Shown: positions 1 through 9,006, numbered from the stretch's first letter. The stretch: 64,000 nt of DNA from Collinsella sp. AM33-4BH (GCF_003469205.1 NZ_QSIN01000007.1:62001-126000); one strand, 5' to 3'. Program-made: numbers and translations. Notes: generated from the letters alone by a model not told the origin.

Positions 1-716
1 TCATAGGCAAAGCCCACGTCCAGGCCCTGCTCCACCACATGGCGCTGCAGGCGCTCCATATGCGTGGAGCCGCAGTCCACATTGATGTTAAAGCCATCGG
101 GCGCGGCATTGATCACGCGCACGTCGGCACCGAGCGCGTCAAACACCGGCTTGGCCACCGAGGAAGCCGAGCCGTTGGCGCAGTCGAGACCGATCTTGAC
201 GCCCTGCAGCGAAAAGTTCGCACTTGCAATGAGCGAAGCAATGTAGCGGTTGCGGCCCTGCATGTAGTCCACCGTGGCACCGATGTGGTTGCCCGTGGCC
301 AGCGGAACTTCGCTCTTGCCATCGATGTAGTCCTCGATGAGCTCCAGCACGTCCTCGTCCATCTTAAAACCGTCGCTGTTGACGAGCTTAATGCCGTTAT
401 CGCAAAACGGGTTGTGGCTCGCGCTGATCATGATGCCGCAATCGAAACAGCCTTCCACGGTCTGATGCGCTACACCCGGCGTGGGGATCACGTGCAGCAT
501 ATAGGCGTCCGCACCGCTCGCGACCAGGCCACTCACCAGCGCCGCCTCGAACATATAACTCGAGCGACGCGTGTCCTTACCCACGATGACGCGCGCCTTG
601 CGCTCGCGGTTGGCGCCGTAATACCAGCCCACAAAACGGCCAATCTTATAAGCGTGCTCTACCGTCAGCCCAACGTTAGCCTCACCGCGAAAGCCGTCGG
701 TGCCAAAGTACTTCAT
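1..716 (-). CDS. glmM: Phosphoglucosamine mutase GlmM, partial (C-terminus beyond window)
   Basis: Cytoplasmic enzyme converting glucosamine 6-phosphate to glucosamine 1-phosphate for UDP-GlcNAc and cell-wall synthesis. The visible N-terminal 238 residues begin MKYFGTDGFRG, the family's signature start, and contain the ISASHNP active-site loop near residues 98-103, with Ser100 the residue that carries the phosphate. About 200 C-terminal residues lie beyond the window edge. The ATG at 716 has an AAGGAGA ribosome site 6 bases upstream. A hairpin with a T-run separates it from the DUF4012 gene, so the two are probably not one tight operon. A phosphomannomutase is the alternative, but the short FGTDGFRG start favours GlmM. 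Confidence 0.9.
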   Translation of the reverse strand, partial: MKYFGTDGFRGEANVGLTVEHAYKIGRFVGWYYGANRERKARVIVGKDTRRSSYMFEAALVSGLVASGADAYMLHVIPTPGVAHQTVEGCFDCGIMISASHNPFCDNGIKLVNSDGFKMDEDVLELIEDYIDGKSEVPLATGNHIGATVDYMQGRNRYIASLIASANFSLQGVKIGLDCANGSASSVAKPVFDALGADVRVINAAPDGFNINVDCGSTHMERLQRHVVEQGLDVGFAY

Positions 717-728
717 GCGCTCTCCTTA

Positions 729-765
729 CAAAATAGGGGCGAACAGATTGCCTGTCCGCCCCAAA
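729..765 (-). terminator. Terminator of the DUF4012 gene
   Basis: GGGGCG and CGCCCC arms, extended by ACAG/CTGT, around a short loop at 736-762. On the minus strand it is followed by TATTTTG. It lies just after the stop of the DUF4012 gene and before the glmM start. Confidence 0.55.
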
Positions 766-799
766 ATGGTACTCGATTATCTGCGCAACCAGAAAAACC

Positions 800-3112
800 C
801 TACGCCGACGCGCTGTCGCGAGCCGCCTGGCATGTAGGAGTCTGACGCAGCGTAAGCGGCTTGTCCCCCGCCTCGGCCGACGTGGTCAGCGTATACGTGA
901 TCGTCGTCGTCTCGCCAGCATGCAGGTCAACGGTGCCCGAATAGAAGGGGATTCCATGCCACGCAGCGGCGCCAAGACCAAACTGGGTGCCCTCGACGGT
1001 CAGATCAGTAATGTTGCCGCCCGTCGGGGCAAACAACGAGACATTCAGACGCTCGTCGTCACGCGCGGCATCGGGTGCGCTCGCCGCGACGTAGTCGGGC
1101 AGCTTGCCTGCCTCCTCCTGCGTCATGATGTTCGTCAGGGTAACGGTGATGCGATACGAGCACGTGCCGTCACCGTTCTTGACGCCCTGGCCAATCTGCG
1201 TATCGGCGTTCAGGTACCAGTCGAGCTTGGAGAAGCTCAGGTTGTTAAAGTAAACGCCGGCAACAGGATCGGCACTCGGATCATCTGGATCGGGCAGCGA
1301 AGCGTCAATGCCCGTCTCTTTGATGGCATTCTGCTCATCATCGTTTTTCATCCACGCGATCAGGCGTCCCTCTTCGGCACCGCGCTCAACGGCGCTGACA
1401 AGCTTCGTAACATCGACATCGCCGATACCGCCAAGGATCTTGTCGAAGGCAGCGCTGGCGACGGATGCAAAGATGCCGTCCGACTCCTCGACCGGATAGT
1501 TCCAGTACACATCGTGCATGAGGACCTTTGCGGCGTTGGTGCCGTCGACAACCGTTCCGTCGGGCAGCGACACATTACCGACCAGGCCCAGCAGATACTG
1601 CAGGAACACCGGGTCGATACCCACGACGCCGTCAACGTCCTGGCCATATTGAGATTTCCACAGGGCTGCGACACGCTGCGAGTTGCGGGGCCAATCGGGC
1701 GAATACGCGTTACCAGAGTTGTACAGGTTACTGTGGTCACCAAACAGTGTCTCGTCCTCTTCGTCGACGCTCTCAACCGCCTCGTCTTTGCCAAGCGCAA
1801 TACATGGGACAAAGTCACCGATCGACATCTGGCCATCGGTAACTGAAATCAGGCCCTGCGAACCGCCAAAGCCGCCGCAGGCACGAATCTCGACGTTGTT
1901 CATGGCGTACACAAGGTAGTTGCGCGTCTGGCCGTTGGCGCCGAGCATCTGGGGAAGGACGGGGGCGACCTTCTCCGCCGCGTCAACCGCGCCATTGAGG
2001 GTGGCAAAGCCGTCCTTGGCCTTATCGACCAGCTCGGTCACCTGGGAAATATGAGTATCGCCAATGCCCTGGATCTTCTCGTTGGCGCTCTTGAACACCT
2101 TCGAGCTATCGGAGAGCGAATCGGCGACCGCCTGCAACGCAGACACGTTGATGGTCCCATCCTGGAACAGCTTGCCGGGCGTGGCCTGCGAAAGGTTATC
2201 GGCCATGGGAACCAGCGCGTTGCTCGAGACATCGGACAGGGCGTCGATCATGGTGCGGGCCGCATTGATGTCGCTGCCATACACCGGGATAAACGAAGCC
2301 GCCGTCCACAGCGGGCTCGAGGTCTCCGCCTTCATGCTGTCGCAGAGCTCATCGATCTTCTTCGCGTCGTCAGGCAGCGTCGAAAAATCGCCCGACGTGA
2401 CCTTGTCCTTAAGGCCACCGACGATCTCGACAGCCTCCTTCGCTTCGCTCTTTACGGTCTTTGCCGAGTTAAGCAGCATAAAGCCGCTTGCGCCAAGCAC
2501 AACGAGAAGCACCGCGACTACAGCGGCAATAATGGCGCCAGTGTGACGCTTTTTGCGCTCGCCCTTGCGATGGCGATGACGGACCAGACCGTCAGAGGTC
2601 GAACTCGACGAAGCGTCGCTACCGTAGTTCAAGCCAAAATCGTAATAATCTTCCTTGGAACCCGAGCCCGCAAACTGGGCACCGCTATCATCCAGGCGGG
2701 CGAACGTGCCGGTCTCGGAGGCGCCGGTGTAAATCGTGCCAAGGTTACCCGTAAGCCCCGCGCCACCGGCAGAGGGGGTATTGTTGGCTGCCTTGCCGGC
2801 ATTAACGTTGCCGGCGGCATTCGCGGCGTTGGCGGCACTTGCGTTGTTCGCAGGTACCGAAGGAGCCCCGCTCGGCTGCGACGTGGAGGTCGCACCGCCC
2901 GCAAAGACATTCCCTCTTGCACGGCCGGTCTTTTTTGCCTTTTGAGACTGCTCGTACAGAGCGGTAAACATCGCCGTCTCGCCCGGGGACACGCGCTTAC
3001 CGGAACCGCCCTGCCCAGCGCCGCCCGGCGTGCCGGCCTTACCAGCCCCGTTCGGACGCGGCGGAACTGCAGGACGGCCGCTATCGCTGCCCTTAAAGTG
3101 ATTACCAGCCAT
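800..3112 (-). CDS. DUF4012 domain-containing membrane protein
   Basis: Protein of 770 aa with a long low-complexity N-terminus rich in Gly, Ala, Asn and Ser (about residues 1-185), a basic stretch, one transmembrane helix near residues 192-215, and a large outward-facing C-terminal region. The segment with NYLVYAMNNVEIRACGGFGG is typical of DUF4012, a domain of unknown biochemical role in cell-surface proteins of Actinobacteria and Firmicutes. I chose the ATG at 3112 (MAGNHFKG) because a GAGG ribosome site lies 7-8 bases upstream; an in-frame ATG at 3139 lacks one. The tail ends in an immunoglobulin-like beta pattern with many Thr residues. Function is unknown; a surface-assembly role is only inference. 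Confidence 0.8.
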   Translation of the reverse strand: MAGNHFKGSDSGRPAVPPRPNGAGKAGTPGGAGQGGSGKRVSPGETAMFTALYEQSQKAKKTGRARGNVFAGGATSTSQPSGAPSVPANNASAANAANAAGNVNAGKAANNTPSAGGAGLTGNLGTIYTGASETGTFARLDDSGAQFAGSGSKEDYYDFGLNYGSDASSSSTSDGLVRHRHRKGERKKRHTGAIIAAVVAVLLVVLGASGFMLLNSAKTVKSEAKEAVEIVGGLKDKVTSGDFSTLPDDAKKIDELCDSMKAETSSPLWTAASFIPVYGSDINAARTMIDALSDVSSNALVPMADNLSQATPGKLFQDGTINVSALQAVADSLSDSSKVFKSANEKIQGIGDTHISQVTELVDKAKDGFATLNGAVDAAEKVAPVLPQMLGANGQTRNYLVYAMNNVEIRACGGFGGSQGLISVTDGQMSIGDFVPCIALGKDEAVESVDEEDETLFGDHSNLYNSGNAYSPDWPRNSQRVAALWKSQYGQDVDGVVGIDPVFLQYLLGLVGNVSLPDGTVVDGTNAAKVLMHDVYWNYPVEESDGIFASVASAAFDKILGGIGDVDVTKLVSAVERGAEEGRLIAWMKNDDEQNAIKETGIDASLPDPDDPSADPVAGVYFNNLSFSKLDWYLNADTQIGQGVKNGDGTCSYRITVTLTNIMTQEEAGKLPDYVAASAPDAARDDERLNVSLFAPTGGNITDLTVEGTQFGLGAAAWHGIPFYSGTVDLHAGETTTITYTLTTSAEAGDKPLTLRQTPTCQAARDSASA

Positions 3113-3255
3113 AAAGAAATCCTCGCAATTGAGTCGCAATGAAAAAGTCCATAACGTTACTAGTTTATGGCATTTTGAGCATCGACAGCTAAACTCCAGA
3201 CACGGACATCAATTGGCGAAAATGTGGCACAGCACCTTTTCCGTCTTGGCGCCAG

Positions 3256-4278
3256 CTACACCGTGAGGAACACCATCGCGATAATCATGGCAAAGCCCGC
3301 CAGGTCGGTGGGCAAAAACACCGTTCCCAGCATAACGGCGCTGGTGATGGTCGCCGAAACCGGCTCCACAGTTCCGATGAGGCTCGCACGCACCGAGCCG
3401 ATGTCCTTAACGCCCTGCATATAGAGCATGTAAGCAAAAAACGAGCCGATAACCACGAACACCGCGAGCTCCTCGACGCCGGCAGCGTCGAGCGCCGGCA
3501 TATGCGCCCAGGGCTGCACGAAGACACACGAGACCACGCCCGCCGTGAGCATTGCCGAGCCCGTGACGATGGGGCTGCCGTATTCGGGCAGGATCTTGGC
3601 GGGAATCACCGCCATGCATGTAGCGCTGACCGCACACATGAGACCCGCGATCAGACCGAGCGGCGAGATATTCAGGCTGGTGGGGTCGCCACCGGTGGCG
3701 ATTAAAAAGGTTCCACCCAGAGCCAAGCCAATGCCGATGACTTCGCGAGTACGCGGCATGCGGCGATCGGTCACGCAGGTGTAGCCCATGATGATAACGA
3801 GCTGCAGGCACTGGAGCACCGTCGCGGTTCCGGCGTTCGTCAGGCGCACGGCCGATAGATAGCAAAACTGGTTGAACAGCAGGCCAAAGGCGGTAAAGAG
3901 CAGCAGCTGCTTGCGATCGGCGGGTGTGGTCCAGAGCTTAACCAGGCGCTCGCGGTCGCGCGTAACAACCACGGCCATAAAGAGTAGACCGGCGAGAATC
4001 TGACGCACGCTCATAAGCCACAAGGTGTCGACGTGGTAGGTTTCGAACAGAAAGCTCGCGCTGGTGCCCGAGAAGCCCCAAAACGAACCGCCCACCAGCG
4101 TAGCCAAGACGCCCGTGATCATCTTGCGCGTCGAAGCGTTGTTCAGGCGGTCGCGCCATGCGCGACGGGTGTTGCGGCTGAGCTCATCGGTGCCCTCGGG
4201 CACATCAATGTTCGATATATCGGTCATCGGCACCGAAGCCCCTGCGCCTTCGACCTGCTCGACACGCTCTTTGCTCAT
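3256..4278 (-). CDS. EamA/DMT-family transporter
   Basis: Inner-membrane protein of 340 aa with about ten hydrophobic helices arranged as two EamA repeats, the drug/metabolite transporter fold used for amino-acid or metabolite export. The soluble first 45 residues contain many charged residues. The first repeat begins around GVLATLVGGSFWGFSGTSASF. An in-frame extension to 4485 exists, but the ATG at 4278 follows GAGGGAATGG and starts the natural protein (MSKERVEQ). It stands alone between the DUF4012 gene and tRNA-Val. The substrate cannot be read from sequence. Confidence 0.85.
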   Translation of the reverse strand: MSKERVEQVEGAGASVPMTDISNIDVPEGTDELSRNTRRAWRDRLNNASTRKMITGVLATLVGGSFWGFSGTSASFLFETYHVDTLWLMSVRQILAGLLFMAVVVTRDRERLVKLWTTPADRKQLLLFTAFGLLFNQFCYLSAVRLTNAGTATVLQCLQLVIIMGYTCVTDRRMPRTREVIGIGLALGGTFLIATGGDPTSLNISPLGLIAGLMCAVSATCMAVIPAKILPEYGSPIVTGSAMLTAGVVSCVFVQPWAHMPALDAAGVEELAVFVVIGSFFAYMLYMQGVKDIGSVRASLIGTVEPVSATITSAVMLGTVFLPTDLAGFAMIIAMVFLTV

Positions 4279-4567
4279 TCCATTCCCTCGAAGCAGCCTG
4301 GAAACAATTCGGCTTACCTTACCACGGCGAAGGCACCAGCCGAAGGCTTGTCCGCTTATCGGTAGGACAATTCCGCAGACGTCTTTCCATAGCTCGATAC
4401 CGCAATGGCCTTGCATTATGCGACAGTCAAATCGCGGCAGCAGGCTCTTTTGAAATGGATATGACAAAGCCCCCGAATTCCACAATGTAAGCGATTTTTA
4501 AAAATGTTCTTGCCACCGAGTTCAGGCTCCGTTATATTATCCCTTGCGCGCTTGCGCACCCTTGATC

Positions 4568-4642
4568 GGGCGTTTAGCTCAGGGGGAGAGCGCTTCCCTG
4601 ACACGGAAGAGGTCAGAAGTTCAAATCTTCTAACGCCCACCA
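4568..4642 (+). tRNA. tRNA-Val (GAC)
   Basis: Full cloverleaf: acceptor GGGCGTT pairs with AACGCCC, D-arm GCTC/GAGC, anticodon stem CTTCC/GGAAG with loop CTGACAC (anticodon GAC), T-arm AGAAG-TTCAAAT-CTTCT. The CCA end is encoded. A strong terminator follows at once. Confidence 0.96.
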
Positions 4643-4650
4643 AATGTTCG

Positions 4651-4687
4651 CAGCTCAGAGGCTATGTCCTCTGAGCTGTTTTGTTTT
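4651..4687 (+). terminator. Rho-independent terminator after tRNA-Val
   Basis: Perfect stem CAGCTCAGAGG / CCTCTGAGCTG around CTATGT, followed by TTTTGTTTT. It ends the tRNA-Val transcript. Confidence 0.9.
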
Positions 4688-4977
4688 ATGTCGCTAAATC
4701 CGCTGGCAGTTCCAACCGTCATCGCAACGTAACATCAATTCACCTGACGAATGGCAGCCAAATATATTCAATACCCCAACATCAACAATAGCCAGGCACA
4801 AAACTGCGCCGCAAGCTGCTCCAACCGCCCAACTGGTCAAAAGCCGACCATCTACTTGCCAATTAATCTAACGGCGTAACCAAGCAGTCCGCGCCGCAAC
4901 TTCTCAACAAAACGCCGCGATGTCTGCGCCCTGCGGTATCCTTGAGCCACTCGCACCTGCAGCACCAAGGAGCCGCC
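4688..4977. other. Intergenic, no gene seen
   Basis: AT-richer stretch between the tRNA-Val terminator and the DUF5710 gene. I see no convincing ORF, RNA or repeat. It presumably carries the promoter for the DUF5710 gene. Confidence 0.5.
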
Positions 4978-5664
4978 ATGCGCACCGAGCTCGATGTCCC
5001 CTTTTCGCACAAAGAAGAAGCCAAGGCGCTGGGCGCCAAATGGGACCGGACCAAGAAGATCTGGTATGTACCCAGCGGCGTCAACCCCGAGCCTTTTGCC
5101 GAGTGGCTGCCCGGTGTTGACCGATCCGACCCCTCAGCGCCGTATATATATCTAGTACTGGGCAAGCGCGAGTGCTGGAAGTGTCACAAAGAGACCTCGG
5201 TCGCGGCCTTCGGCATTCCCTATCGAACCGATGACGACAAGGGCATCGCCATCGCGCACGCGCCCAACGAAGCCGGGCACATTACCATCGACACGGCCAA
5301 CGCCAACGCACTCGCCATCGTGCCCGCTCTTGGCTGCGTGCCGGGCGAGATCCGCGACTATCTTTCTAAGCGCTGCGGCTACAAGCCCGTAGGCGCGCGA
5401 GCCTCCAAAGCCCCGTCGCTCGGCAACACGTGCACCAGTTGCGACGCGCTGCAAGGCAGCCGCTATCTGTTCGAGGAGCCCTCGTCCCCGTTTGCCCTCA
5501 CTGCCATCAACAAGCTGCCGACACTGGAGTTTGTACGCGTCGAAGTTGCCGGCGTCTTTGGCGTCCCGGCCACGCGCACCGACTTTGACCAGGCGCTCTT
5601 TACCTGGGCACGCGACCATCACGCCAAGTTCCACAAGCAGCTCGGTGAGGGGATTTATTTATAG
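4978..5664 (+). CDS. DUF5710 domain-containing protein with zinc-ribbon cysteines
   Basis: Protein of 228 aa. Residues 1-47 form a DUF5710 module (ELDVPFSHKEEAKALGAKWD followed by a KxWYVP motif), a small fold often found in plasmid or phage accessory proteins and primase-like proteins. CWKC at residues 66-69 and CTSC at 152-155 could together bind zinc. ATG 4978 is chosen because AAGGAG lies 6 bases upstream; an upstream in-frame ATG at 4942 lacks a ribosome site. It stands alone and faces the opposite strand from its neighbours. Role unknown; nucleic-acid binding is inference. Confidence 0.75.
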   Translation: MRTELDVPFSHKEEAKALGAKWDRTKKIWYVPSGVNPEPFAEWLPGVDRSDPSAPYIYLVLGKRECWKCHKETSVAAFGIPYRTDDDKGIAIAHAPNEAGHITIDTANANALAIVPALGCVPGEIRDYLSKRCGYKPVGARASKAPSLGNTCTSCDALQGSRYLFEEPSSPFALTAINKLPTLEFVRVEVAGVFGVPATRTDFDQALFTWARDHHAKFHKQLGEGIYL

Positions 5665-5702
5665 GGACAGAGATGCCTTCACAGCCAGCTCCTCCGCATC
5701 AC

Positions 5703-5963
5703 CTATCCCTCGTCGCCGGCGTCGTACACGATATCGAGGCCACAAACAGGGCATTTCTCCTGATACACCGGCATATGAACGCCTGTCCGTTTTCTCACTT
5801 CGTCGCTAAGTCTGTCGCACGCATCGATGAACCGAATGTCGAGGCACGGTATTTGCGAGCCGCAGCAAGGACAGGCGACGACAAACGACCCGCAATCAAC
5901 TTCTACGCTCGGAAACATTTTGTTGTCTATAAGGGCGCACGGCAGTTTTCCGTACTTCCCCAT
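5703..5963 (-). CDS. Small zinc-ribbon protein, function unknown
   Basis: 86-aa protein with two CxxC pairs, CPCCGSQ near residues 31-37 and CPVCGLD near 69-75, the pattern of a small zinc ribbon. The start at 5963 (MGKYGKLP) has GAGG about 10 bases upstream and lies 20 bases after the stop of the 189-aa gene, so the two probably share a transcript. A longer in-frame reading begins at 6059 inside that gene but has no ribosome site. I do not recognise a family. Confidence 0.6.
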   Translation of the reverse strand: MGKYGKLPCALIDNKMFPSVEVDCGSFVVACPCCGSQIPCLDIRFIDACDRLSDEVRKRTGVHMPVYQEKCPVCGLDIVYDAGDEG

Positions 5964-5983
5964 CGCAATATCGCCTCGCCAGC

Positions 5984-6553
5984 TCACGTTCGCTCCCCTC
6001 TCGCTATACAAATCAGGAAGAGCATGCACCGGCAGGCGTGTGCGAGATTGCATCGCCACGCGATCCGATCAAACAGCACGATCGTAAAAGACCGCCAAAG
6101 CCAAATTTCATCGTCGGTCGCACCCTGTCCGGCAAACTCAATATCGACGGGTATGTGCTTCAGATAACTCATGTCGGGCGCAAAACGAGGGTCCGGTCCG
6201 CCTTTATGAACAGGACCGTGCAGAACAAACCATCCGTTTTCGGGCTCGAACCGCTCAACAAACGCAAGGCCGAGCACCTTATAGCCCACCTCGGTTGCAA
6301 ATATGACTCCGGCTGGGACGTCACATTCCATGCAGTTGAGCATTTTACGGTTGTAATTCTGGTCTCGAAAACCAACGGTACCCGGCGCTTGAACCGAGTA
6401 CTTAATGACCCACGTACCATCGTCCAAATAGAGCGGAGGCACATTGTTGATGCTCTCGGTTTGCCGCTGGCGCGCTTGTACCCCGCTACCCCACTCCCCT
6501 GTATACTGATGTAGCACGTGTTTCATCCGGGCTTGTTGGGCCGGATTGTTCAT
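5984..6553 (-). CDS. Hypothetical protein, partner of the small zinc-ribbon protein
   Basis: Up to 189 aa, unrecognised. The central part (GTWVIKYSVQAPGTVGF, later KMLNCMECDVPAGVIF and ENGWFVLHGP) looks like a compact beta-rich globular fold, and a hydrophobic C-terminus with four Cys residues follows. The start is uncertain: ATG 6553 and ATG 6526 both lack a clear ribosome site, and the gene's 5' end almost abuts the divergent gene at 6565. The GWFVLHGP segment is reminiscent of restriction-enzyme or toxin folds, but I see no catalytic motif and make no claim. Confidence 0.55.
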   Translation of the reverse strand: MNNPAQQARMKHVLHQYTGEWGSGVQARQRQTESINNVPPLYLDDGTWVIKYSVQAPGTVGFRDQNYNRKMLNCMECDVPAGVIFATEVGYKVLGLAFVERFEPENGWFVLHGPVHKGGPDPRFAPDMSYLKHIPVDIEFAGQGATDDEIWLWRSFTIVLFDRIAWRCNLAHACRCMLFLICIARGERT

Positions 6554-6564
6554 GGGAGGGTCTT

Positions 6565-7056
6565 ATGGCTGCTTCGAATCCGCCTAAGGGGAGCGTTTCT
6601 TCTTCGTCCATCAAGCCGGTTACGCGCAAGGCCGTGCGTTGCCAGCGCGAGGTCGCCTGGCTTGTCACACAGGCGGCGGGCAAACTCGTGGCGAACACGG
6701 AAGACGTCAATGCGCCCACACCGAGCTTTGTGCTGGCAGCGGCGCTGGATCGAGTACGCCAGCTGGAACTCGCCGCACAAGAAGACGGCGGCCATCTTGG
6801 CTACCAAGACGCTATGGCGCCCGACCTGTTGACCTTTTGTCGCATGACCAAGTTGCCCGCCGCACCCAATGCGCTTTCGGACGCAGGCTACATGTTTACG
6901 CTTTCGGGCGCGGACCTTATCCGCGATATCTACGCATACTGCAGCGAGCTCGCCGAGCGCCACGTCTTTGGCACGGCTGAAGTCAAACCGGGAAATGTCA
7001 TCAAGCTGGTTCTCAGGCTGTTCCTGATGGACGGGTTCGGGGCCATGCCGGCGTAA
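6565..7056 (+). CDS. Hypothetical protein
   Basis: 163-aa acidic-to-neutral, mainly helical protein of no family I recognise. The start is well supported: GGGAGGG lies 4 bases upstream of the ATG at 6565. The first 20 residues are Ser/Pro/Lys rich and probably disordered, and the rest reads as several amphipathic helices without transmembrane segments. It is divergent from the 189-aa gene with only about 11 bases between starts, which suggests shared control if the neighbour's start is right. Confidence 0.6.
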   Translation: MAASNPPKGSVSSSSIKPVTRKAVRCQREVAWLVTQAAGKLVANTEDVNAPTPSFVLAAALDRVRQLELAAQEDGGHLGYQDAMAPDLLTFCRMTKLPAAPNALSDAGYMFTLSGADLIRDIYAYCSELAERHVFGTAEVKPGNVIKLVLRLFLMDGFGAMPA

Positions 7057-7156
7057 GCCGAGTCTTTAGCATCACCGTCGACTGGGCAACAACCGCTTTA
7101 CCTTAGTGGGCGCCAATCGAGGGTCGATTATTGGGTCGCCTCGTCCACTAACGCAT

Positions 7157-8623
7157 TTATTCCACGCGCTCTGACAGTCGATATTTGCGGTTGCGGCTTG
7201 TCGACGGCGCCGTGGGCTCAAGCTCGCCTTGAGCAATGAGCGCGTTGACGCGCGACCTAACCTGGGAAATTGTAAGCCCCGTGCGTTTTGCCAGCTCACG
7301 CGTCCCCAGCTCGCCGTAGTGTTTGAGTGCCGTCACAATTAAGCCTCCGCCATGATCGACCGGCTCGATCTTTGAACGGTAAAGTACGACCTTGAACCGA
7401 TCGAACCCCGGGCAGAACAGGGGCTCGGCCAGACCATGCGCGCGCATGGCATCGATCATCATCGGGATGCCCGAGCCATTGCCCTCAGCCGGCGAACCTG
7501 CGCCATCCGGAAGCGGGACAATCGACATGAGTTTCACGAGCGTCGCGTTACGGCATCGGGAGCTGCCGTCAAACAAGTTCTCTCGAGTCTTTCCCCCGTA
7601 AAGGCCGCCAGGATTCGTCACCTCGACACGATCGTCAAAGACGTCGACGGCGATCGATTGCCCACAGAACCGATCCCCGTATTCCCTGTGGATAACCGCG
7701 TTGGCGACTGCCTCGCGCAGGACCTCCTCGGGGATCTCCAGCGAGTCGATACGCGAGACGCCTTGGACGGTCGAGATGCGGCGCAGGTTTTTGGCGACAG
7801 CTGCGACGGCATCCGAAATCATCTCGCCTAGGGTGCCCTCGCAGACTGTGCGGTCCATAAACCTTAGTGGCCCCGCAGCTCCCTTTTGAGTTCCCACGTG
7901 GACAGCCACATCAATGAAGAGCTTGGGATAGAACTGCTGAGGGTAAACGCCCGCGGCAAGGAGGCCGGCCTTGGTAACATTGCCCTGGAAGTCGAGGAAA
8001 TTCAGACGCTCCATCTTTGTCTTCTTGTCCGCCGCACCGCGCATCGCTCGAGGCGTCAGCGAATAGGCACGCTCTATCGTGCGGTCGACCATCGACTCGT
8101 CGAGATCGCCCACACTCGTGCCGGGCACCGTATCGCGATCGCTAGGACTCGTCCGTTCGTATGACGAAAGCGCCAAAACCTCGGTCGACGAAAGCGGCAC
8201 GTCTTTGTCATCGATGCGCTTGTAGCTGCCGCCCTGGGCGCCCCGTTCTATTACATAGCAAGGCTTGCTAGACGGGTCGAGCTCCTCGATTGTGATGACG
8301 AGAACAACGGTACCCCGAAGCTCCACGCGCTCAATGGTGTATTTGGGCGGATTGGCCAGCTTTCCACGACCGCCGGCATCGCCCATGCCCGCCACGAATT
8401 GGTTGAGCACTTTCTCGGTCTCAAAGTTTGTAACTGGGACAAAACCCGCGCGCTCGCTCACTCCGAGTACGATGATGCCGCCGGCGGTGTTTGCGAAAGC
8501 GCTGACCGTTTCCCATACGTCGCGGGAAAGCGTCGTGGCGCTCTCCTTTACTTCGACGCTAAAGTCATCCGAACCCATGCGCTTTAAAGACTCGAGCAAA
8601 CCGGCCAGCTCGTTTTCGTTCAT
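7157..8623 (-). CDS. AlbA_2 (Schlafen-like) ATP-binding regulator with C-terminal winged helix
   Basis: 488 aa. Residues about 15-130 are an AlbA_2/divergent-AAA domain (EVKES...AFANTAGGIIVLGV), residues about 270-400 resemble the ATPase-like C-terminal part of these RecG-like transcription factors (VANAVIHREYGD and a Gly-rich GDGAGSPAEGNGSGIP loop), and residues about 425-485 form a winged helix-turn-helix. Such proteins act as DNA-binding regulators or defence-linked proteins; the exact role is unknown. ATG 8623 follows AAGGGAC by 6-7 bases; the GTG at 8629 is too close to that site. The start region faces two palindromic ATCTCTC clusters, likely operators for this protein itself. Confidence 0.8.
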   Translation of the reverse strand: MNENELAGLLESLKRMGSDDFSVEVKESATTLSRDVWETVSAFANTAGGIIVLGVSERAGFVPVTNFETEKVLNQFVAGMGDAGGRGKLANPPKYTIERVELRGTVVLVITIEELDPSSKPCYVIERGAQGGSYKRIDDKDVPLSSTEVLALSSYERTSPSDRDTVPGTSVGDLDESMVDRTIERAYSLTPRAMRGAADKKTKMERLNFLDFQGNVTKAGLLAAGVYPQQFYPKLFIDVAVHVGTQKGAAGPLRFMDRTVCEGTLGEMISDAVAAVAKNLRRISTVQGVSRIDSLEIPEEVLREAVANAVIHREYGDRFCGQSIAVDVFDDRVEVTNPGGLYGGKTRENLFDGSSRCRNATLVKLMSIVPLPDGAGSPAEGNGSGIPMMIDAMRAHGLAEPLFCPGFDRFKVVLYRSKIEPVDHGGGLIVTALKHYGELGTRELAKRTGLTISQVRSRVNALIAQGELEPTAPSTSRNRKYRLSERVE

Positions 8624-8686
8624 CTGCACGTCCCTTCGCTCGGTCCTGCGGAGAATGCCACAGACGGATTTCCCTCGTCTCTCAGT

Positions 8687-8754
8687 TATCTCTCGTAATT
8701 ATCTCTCATCTTTCTATTATCTCTCGTATTAGATACGAGTGAAAGATGAGAGAT
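8687..8754. promoter_or_regulatory. Palindromic ATCTCTC cluster 1, putative operator
   Basis: Contains a 14-bp perfect inverted repeat (ATCTCTCATCTTTC at 8701-8714, its complement at 8741-8754) that encloses a second one (CTCGTAT-TAG-ATACGAG, 8723-8739). It sits 64-131 bases upstream of the AlbA_2 gene start, where an operator or promoter is expected. Binding protein unknown; self-regulation is inference. Confidence 0.5.
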
Positions 8755-8850
8755 AAGATATCTCTACCCGCTTCATTAAATCATGTTTTTGCTGGTGGAG
8801 CAATCGATATTGAGACAATACCATGGTTGCTTGTCTCTTTGCTGCTGGGC

Positions 8851-8918
8851 TATCTCTCGTAATTATCTCTCGTCTCTCATTTATCTCTCAGCTTAGAGAT
8901 GAGTGAGAGACGAGAGAT
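8851..8918. promoter_or_regulatory. Palindromic ATCTCTC cluster 2
   Basis: A 15-bp perfect inverted repeat (ATCTCTCGTCTCTCA at 8865-8879, complement at 8904-8918). Its first 21 bases (8851-8871) repeat exactly those at 8687-8707 in cluster 1. The two clusters therefore look like duplicates of one regulatory element, 164 bp apart. The rest of the 429-bp gap holds no gene. Confidence 0.5.
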
Positions 8919-8970
8919 GCGTGAGTGATGCATGAGCCTGGATTTTTGGACGATCGGAAAATCCCTCGAA

Positions 8971-9006
8971 CAAAAAACGGGGCCGGCCTTACGCCGAGCC
9001 CCGTTT
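8971..9006 (-). terminator. Terminator of PTS locus A
   Basis: ACGGGGC (8977-8983) pairs with GCCCCGT (8998-9004). On the minus strand the stem is followed by TTTTTTG. It lies about 50 bases beyond the EIID stop. Confidence 0.8.

Noticed and set aside
4568..4642. tRNA-Val as an island attachment site with the following accessory genes
   Set aside because: No integrase and no repeated tRNA 3' end found downstream in the window.
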